Assembly (NCBI GenBank): GCA_005800795.1
Contig: SYEN01000324.1
Location: forward strand, 1-11,082
Direction of reading: 5' to 3'
Source of the DNA: Burkholderiales bacterium
GTDB taxonomy: Bacteria; Pseudomonadota; Gammaproteobacteria; Burkholderiales; SG8-41
Length of the DNA stretch: 11,082 bases
Shown here: positions 7,104 to 11,082 of the stretch, piece by piece
Position numbering within the stretch: the stretch's first letter is position 1
Layout: every line of letters starts with the position of its first letter
Program-made: the position numbers and the translations under genes
Notes under the pieces: generated by a model
Databases searched by the model: none
What the model saw: the letters and a program-made list of their open reading frames with translations, nothing else
What the model was told of the DNA's origin: nothing

Positions 7104-8066
7104 ATGTTTCGTAAGTATCTGTTTTTATTGATATTTTTAATTCCATCTATAGGTGCGGCCCAGAATCAGCTGTACCCCACCAAACCGCTGCGCATGGTGG
7201 TGGGCTTCGCGGCAGGCGGCGCGCCGGACATCCTCGCGCGGCTGCTGGTGCAACCGTTAAACGAAAAGCTGGGACAACTGCTGGTGGTCGACAACCGGCC
7301 CGGCGCCACCAGCAATATCGGCGCGGAAATCGTCGCGCGTGCGCCGGCCGACGGCTACACCTTGTTTATTGCGACGGTGTCGGTGGCCATCAGCCCCAGT
7401 GTGTATCCGGCGCTGCCGTTCAAGGTGCCGCAGGATTTCACGCCGGTGTCTATGGTGGCATCAGTGCCGCTGATTTTGGTGGTTCACCCTGGCCTGCCGG
7501 TGAAAACCGTGCAGGATTTGATTCGTGTCGCCAAAGAACGAGCTGGTCAGTTGAACTATGCCTCGGTCGGCAACGGCAGTCCGCAGCATCTGGCGGCTGA
7601 GCTATTTAAATTGCGTACCGGCACGCAACTCGTGCACGTGCCCTACAAAGGCGGCGCTCCTGCCAATACCGCGCTGCTCGGGGGCGAGGCGCATGTGTAT
7701 TTTTCCGGCATGCCGCCGGCGCTGCCGCATGTGAATTCGGGGCGCTTGCGCGCACTGGCAGTCACTGCGCCGAAGCGTTCGCCCGCCGCGCCTGACGTGC
7801 CGACGGTGGGCGAAGCCGGCCTGCGCAACGCCGAAGCCGACAACTGGCATGCCGTACTGGGCCCGGCGGGCTTGCCTGCTGCAGTCGTGCGCACGCTGAA
7901 TGGCGCGTTGGCCACGGCACTAGGCCAGCCGGCGATACAAACCCAGTTTGCCACTCAGGGTGCGGAGGCCAGACACAGCACGCCCGAAGCGCTGGGACGG
8001 CATATGCAGATTGAAATAGCAAAATGGCATGATGTGGCGCGCGCTGCCGGCGTGAAAATTCAATAA
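7104..8066 (+). CDS. Bug/TctC-family periplasmic solute-binding protein (first of tandem pair)
   Basis: This 320-residue periplasmic binding protein belongs to the tripartite tricarboxylate transporter receptor (Bug) family. A signal peptide covers residues 1-19 (cleavage GAA|QNQ). The mature protein shows the family landmarks: YPTKPLRMVVGFAAGG, where the glycine-rich loop helps bind the ligand carboxylate, then VDNRPGATSNIGAE, the second ligand loop YASVGNGSPQHLAAE, and HVPYKGGAPA. Length is normal for the family. Known ligands of Bug proteins are small carboxylates, amino acids or nicotinamide/nicotinate; the ligand here cannot be read from sequence. It follows the nuclease by 12 bases and has an A/G-rich GAGAATAAG before the ATG. 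No TctA or TctB membrane gene is present, as is usual for 'orphan' Bug genes. Confidence 0.93.
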   Translation: MFRKYLFLLIFLIPSIGAAQNQLYPTKPLRMVVGFAAGGAPDILARLLVQPLNEKLGQLLVVDNRPGATSNIGAEIVARAPADGYTLFIATVSVAISPSVYPALPFKVPQDFTPVSMVASVPLILVVHPGLPVKTVQDLIRVAKERAGQLNYASVGNGSPQHLAAELFKLRTGTQLVHVPYKGGAPANTALLGGEAHVYFSGMPPALPHVNSGRLRALAVTAPKRSPAAPDVPTVGEAGLRNAEADNWHAVLGPAGLPAAVVRTLNGALATALGQPAIQTQFATQGAEARHSTPEALGRHMQIEIAKWHDVARAAGVKIQ

Positions 8067-8101
8067 CGGCCGAAGGTCGCGGTACCATATGAATTTGGTA
8101 T

Positions 8102-8107
8102 GGAGGG
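8102..8107 (+). promoter_or_regulatory. Shine-Dalgarno sequence that decides the start of the second Bug gene
   Basis: GGAGGG ends 4 bases before ATG 8112. If translation began at the upstream in-frame ATG (8100), this site would lie inside the coding sequence and the signal peptide would carry four extra residues (MEGS). It is the clearest ribosome binding site in the window. Confidence 0.6.
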
Positions 8108-8111
8108 CTCC

Positions 8112-9083
8112 ATGTTGAGGGCTGTAGTCGTGACAGGTGTGGCGCTGACACTGGCGGTGCCGGCGGCGAACGCGCTTGCCCAAAGCAACTATCCTTCGCG
8201 CCCTGTGCGCATCGTGGTGCCGTATGCGCCGGGTGGCGGCACGGATATCAACGCACGAAACGTCGCGCCCAAGCTGCACGACCTGTGGCGGCAAACCGTG
8301 GTGATCGACAACCGGCCGGGCGGCAATGCAATGATCGGCGCCGATATCGTCGCTAAGGCCACGCCGGATGGTCACACCATTTTGTTGAGCACTTCCTCCG
8401 AAATTGTCACGGTGCAAAATATCTTCAAGAAAGTGCCGTACGATGCGTTGCGCGATTTCGAGCCGGTGACGCTGGCATCAAACACGCCAGTGATTATCAC
8501 TGCGCATCCATCGACCCAGGTGAAAACCATCAAGGAACTGGTTGCCACGGCGGGTCAGCGCAAGTATTCCTTTGCCTCGGTGGGGACTGCCAGCCCGCAA
8601 CATCTTGCCGGCGAGTGGCTGAAAACGCTGGCTAAAATCGACATGGTGCACATTCCGTTCAAGGGCGCGGGCCCCGCGCTGAACGATAACCTTGGCGGGC
8701 ATGTGCCGATTGGTTTTCTGTCATTGCTGCCGGCGGTGCCACACGTGAAAGCAGGGCGGCTCAATGCGCTGGCGGTGACCAGCGCCGCGCGATCGCCCGC
8801 TTTGCCTGAAGTGCCGACGATGAAAGACGCGGGTTATCCCGATATCGAGCTGGTTCAATGGTATGGTGTGTTCCTGCCCGCGAAATCGCCGCGTGAGATT
8901 ATCGACAAGGTGAACAGCGACATGAATCGCATGTTCAATCTGCCGGAAGTGAAGGAACGGCTCGCCGCAGGTGGCGCGGATGTACTGGCAACGATGACGC
9001 CGGCGCAGTTTGGGCAGTTTGTACGTAGCGAGATCGAGAAGAATCGGCGGATCATCCAGGCGTCGGGTGTCAAAGCTGAATAG
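8112..9083 (+). CDS. Bug/TctC-family periplasmic solute-binding protein (second of tandem pair)
   Basis: This is a second Bug-family binding protein, 323 residues from the chosen start. I prefer the ATG at 8112 over the in-frame ATG at 8100. A strong GGAGGG (8102-8107) sits 4 bases before 8112, and this start gives a clean signal peptide MLRAVVVTGVALTLAVPA... cleaved after ALA (residues 21-23). Landmarks are YPSRPVRIVVPYAPGGGTD, IDNRPGGNAMIGAD, FASVGTASPQHLAGE and HIPFKGAGPA. The ligand loops differ from the upstream paralogue (PGGGTD here against AGGAPD there), so the two probably bind different or differently charged ligands. They share order and motifs, consistent with an old tandem duplication or separate recruitment. 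The gap to the first copy is 45 bases, so co-expression is likely. Confidence 0.93.
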   Translation: MLRAVVVTGVALTLAVPAANALAQSNYPSRPVRIVVPYAPGGGTDINARNVAPKLHDLWRQTVVIDNRPGGNAMIGADIVAKATPDGHTILLSTSSEIVTVQNIFKKVPYDALRDFEPVTLASNTPVIITAHPSTQVKTIKELVATAGQRKYSFASVGTASPQHLAGEWLKTLAKIDMVHIPFKGAGPALNDNLGGHVPIGFLSLLPAVPHVKAGRLNALAVTSAARSPALPEVPTMKDAGYPDIELVQWYGVFLPAKSPREIIDKVNSDMNRMFNLPEVKERLAAGGADVLATMTPAQFGQFVRSEIEKNRRIIQASGVKAE

Positions 9084-9113
9084 CAATAAAATACTCAATA
9101 AAAACAAATACTT

Positions 9114-9917
9114 ATGTCAGAACAGCCTTTGAAGCCGCGTCCCGCTGCCACGGTCACGCTGGTACGTGAAGCGCAAAAAGGACAGGGATTTGAAGTGCTG
9201 ATGATGCAGCGCAGTTTTCAGGCGGTGTTCGTGCCCGGTGCGTATGTGTTTCCCGGCGGCGCGCTTGATCTGCAGGACAGTTCGGATGACATTGCGGCGC
9301 TGTGCAGCGGCCTCACCGATGCCGAAGCGAGCCGCCGGCTGGGCGTGGCAAGCGGCGGGCTGGCGTACTGGGTGGCGGCAATACGCGAATCGTTTGAAGA
9401 GGCCGGCATCCTCTTCGCCTGCAATGCGACGGGCGAGATGGTGACGCTGAACGACGACGCCAGTGCACAGCGGTTTCACGGTTACCGTGGCCGCGTCGAG
9501 CAGGGCGAACACACGCTAGCCGCGATGTTGCGGGACGAAGGGCTGCATCTGCCGTTGCAGCATATGGCGTATTTCAGTCATTGGATTACGCCACCGGGAG
9601 GCAAGCGCCGCTACGACACGCGCTTCTTCGTGGCGGTGGCGCCCGCCGCGCAAAGGCCGCTGCACGATAATCGTGAGACCATCAACCACCTGTGGGTGCG
9701 CCCGGCGCACGCGCTGGATTTGCACCGGCAGGGGCAATTCGCCATGCTCACGCCGACAGTAAATACGTTGCGGTTTTTGGCCGAGCACGGCAGCATCGAT
9801 GCGCTGATGGCCTGTGCGCGCGCACTGAAAGATATCCCGGTGACAGCGCCGCGCATCGGCAAGGACGGCCGCCGTTTGCTGCCGGGCATGCCGGGGTATG
9901 AGGAGGCGGCGGCGTAG
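9114..9917 (+). CDS. NUDIX hydrolase with expanded Nudix box (NUDT19/RP2p-like)
   Basis: This 267-residue cytoplasmic NUDIX-fold phosphohydrolase would cleave a nucleoside diphosphate linked to another moiety; CoA or related derivatives are plausible because NUDT7/NUDT19-type relatives act on them. The first half of the Nudix box, FPGGALD, is at 46-52. The second half, RESFEEAG, is at 91-98 and carries the metal-binding glutamates Glu92, Glu95 and Glu96. In a classical 23-residue box these halves are much closer, so there are nearly 30 extra residues between them, a feature of the NUDT19-like branch. A W-x-TPPG-x-x-RR-x-DTRFF segment (about 157-172), also typical of that branch, follows. The ATG has an AT-rich, Shine-Dalgarno-poor leader and lies 30 bases after the second Bug gene. 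Substrate uncertain. Confidence 0.88.
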   Translation: MSEQPLKPRPAATVTLVREAQKGQGFEVLMMQRSFQAVFVPGAYVFPGGALDLQDSSDDIAALCSGLTDAEASRRLGVASGGLAYWVAAIRESFEEAGILFACNATGEMVTLNDDASAQRFHGYRGRVEQGEHTLAAMLRDEGLHLPLQHMAYFSHWITPPGGKRRYDTRFFVAVAPAAQRPLHDNRETINHLWVRPAHALDLHRQGQFAMLTPTVNTLRFLAEHGSIDALMACARALKDIPVTAPRIGKDGRRLLPGMPGYEEAAA

Positions 9918-9963
9918 AATGCCGGTCAGTAAGAGAATTTGATGAGCTAAACGATATTTCCGT

Positions 9964-10027
<64 letters not shown>

Positions 10028-10078
10028 CATATTGAGTCTTGAATACTTTTCCAACCTTCATTGGAATCAAACTTGATC

Positions 10079-10936
10079 ATGAACACAGTAACTCAACCCT
10101 CCAAAATTATCCCCGGTGACCTCGTGCGTGTGCACCCGCGTGTGCAGCGCCTCACCGCGCCCAACCCCGGCATGATGACCGGGCCGGGTACTAACTCGTA
10201 CATCATCGGTGACGACACTGGCGACCTCGCCATGATCGACCCGGGGCCGGACATTGCCTCGCATGCGGAGCTGCTGATCAAGCACGCGGGGAATCGGTTG
10301 CGATGGATTTTCTGCACCCATACCCATACCGATCATTCGCCGTCGTCACGTGCGGTGGCCAGGGCGACGGGCGCTACGATCCACGGCTTCGGCAAAGTGC
10401 CGCAGGATGGCCGGCAGGATACCGAATTCAAGGCCGACCGTGCGCTGGTCAGCGAAGACGTGGTGGATTGCGGCGCGTTCAAGATACGCGCCATTCACAC
10501 GCCGGGGCATGCCTCGAACCACTTGTGTTATCTGCTCGAAGGATCGGGCCTGCTGTTCACCGGTGACCACGTGATGCAGGGCTCAACCGTGGTGATTTCG
10601 CCGCCGGATGGCGACATGCACGATTATTTCGCGTCGTTGAACAAACTCGGCAACTACCAGATCACCGCCTTTGCACCCGGCCACGGCCACCTGATCGAAA
10701 CCCCGCGCGAGGAAGTCACCAAAATCATCGCCCACCGTTTAAAGCGCGAACAGAAAGTGGTGGACGCGCTGGCCAAGGCAAAGGCCGCCACTCTCGATGA
10801 GCTGGTGCCGGTGGTCTACGACGACGTCTCGCCGAAATTGCACGTGCCCGCGCGGCGGTCGCTGCATGGGCATTTACTGAAGCTCGCGAAGGATGGGCGG
10901 GCGGTGGAGAGTGGGGAGACTTGGCGGATGGTGTAG
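10079..10936 (+). CDS. Metallo-beta-lactamase-fold hydrolase, LACTB2-like
   Basis: This 285-residue MBL-fold hydrolase has a C-terminal winged-helix-like domain. The metal-binding motif HTHTDH is at 81-86. Further ligands are His144 (TPGHAS), Asp163 (TGDHVM) and His202 (APGHGH), so a two-metal site looks complete. Residues 30-40 (PGMMTGPGTNSY) and the C-terminal part from about 225 (KVVDALAKAKAATLDEL to the end) match LACTB2-type proteins, whose animal member is an endoribonuclease; bacterial members are usually of unknown substrate. The frame also opens with a TTG at 10061, but I choose the ATG at 10079, which begins MNTVTQPSKIIPGDLVRV. No strong Shine-Dalgarno is seen. It stands apart from the NUDIX gene by 161 bases containing a repeat, so it may be a separate unit. 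Confidence 0.9.
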   Translation: MNTVTQPSKIIPGDLVRVHPRVQRLTAPNPGMMTGPGTNSYIIGDDTGDLAMIDPGPDIASHAELLIKHAGNRLRWIFCTHTHTDHSPSSRAVARATGATIHGFGKVPQDGRQDTEFKADRALVSEDVVDCGAFKIRAIHTPGHASNHLCYLLEGSGLLFTGDHVMQGSTVVISPPDGDMHDYFASLNKLGNYQITAFAPGHGHLIETPREEVTKIIAHRLKREQKVVDALAKAKAATLDELVPVVYDDVSPKLHVPARRSLHGHLLKLAKDGRAVESGETWRMV

Positions 10937-11004
10937 GTCATTCACACGATGCCTCCAAGTAAGTGATGCCCGTTTAAGTATCGTTGTATCGAAAACTAAC
11001 ACCC

Positions 11005-11082
11005 GTCATTCCCGCGAAGGCGGAAATCCATGCGTGGATACAGGTGGCACGTGCGTTATGGGTTCCCGCCTGCGCGGGACCG
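11005..11082. repeat. Dispersed hairpin-forming repeat (GTCATTCCCGC type), copy 2, cut by the window edge
   Basis: This copy starts GTCATTCCCGC like the one at 9965. Its first hairpin, ATTCCCGC (11008-11015) and GCGGAAAT (11020-11027), has one mismatch. A small TCCA-TGCG-TGGA hairpin (11027-11038) follows. A second arm near the edge contains TCCCGC-CTGC-GCGGGA, a perfect 6-base-pair hairpin, as expected for the inverted right end of a full element. The complete two-armed structure resembles a short MITE-like or REP-like unit about 80 bases long. It lies 68 bases beyond the stop of the metallohydrolase gene. Confidence 0.72.

Noticed and set aside
8082..8099. Short inverted repeat (TACCA...TGGTA) before the second Bug gene
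   Set aside because: Only a 5-base stem with an 8-base loop and no T-tract; too weak to call a terminator or operator.
9084..9113. AT-rich gap between the second Bug gene and the NUDIX gene as a terminator or promoter
   Set aside because: No hairpin, and no -10/-35 pair at sensible spacing; A-rich sequence alone is not enough.
10061..10078. TTG start for the metallohydrolase, six codons upstream
   Set aside because: The extra residues (MESNLI) match nothing I recognise in the family and the ATG at 10079 is the simpler start.

Overview
The window looks like ordinary chromosomal DNA of a betaproteobacterium, most likely of the Burkholderiales or a relative. The evidence is the moderately high GC, the codon use, two consecutive Bug/TctC-type periplasmic solute-binding proteins (a family hugely expanded in Burkholderiales), and family matches typical of that group. 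This is inference from protein families; there is no rRNA or other marker gene here.

Layout. At the left edge, on the minus strand, is the 5' part of a probable GGDEF (diguanylate cyclase) protein whose catalytic domain lies outside the window. Next come about 465 bases (426-891) with no convincing gene. From 892 onward everything is on the plus strand. First come a two-TM potassium channel with an RCK domain, an alpha/beta hydrolase and a family-4-type glycosyltransferase. Then follows a tight cluster of a large molybdopterin-binding hydroxylase subunit (xanthine dehydrogenase/CoxL family), a secreted staphylococcal-nuclease-like protein whose start overlaps the hydroxylase stop, and two tandem Bug proteins. 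After these come a NUDIX hydrolase with an expanded Nudix box and a LACTB2-like metallo-beta-lactamase-fold hydrolase. Two copies of a hairpin-forming dispersed repeat lie at 9965-10027 and 11005-11082; the second runs off the right edge.

How the genes may work together. Spacing suggests one transcription unit from the hydroxylase (4063) to the second Bug gene (9083), possibly reaching the NUDIX gene, with a candidate promoter at 4006-4034. The Bug proteins would capture small organic (usually carboxylated) compounds in the periplasm, and the hydroxylase may act on such a compound or a derivative. No transporter membrane genes, and no FeS or FAD partner subunits for the hydroxylase, are present, so both must be encoded elsewhere. 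The channel, hydrolase and glycosyltransferase form no recognisable pathway.

I found no CRISPR array, tRNA, rRNA, transposase, phage module or clear defence system. The most noteworthy points are the partnerless hydroxylase with a non-CODH active-site loop, its overlap with a nuclease gene, the inverted repeat overlapping its candidate promoter, and a probably leaderless glycosyltransferase mRNA. I see no strong case for an undescribed multi-gene system here.
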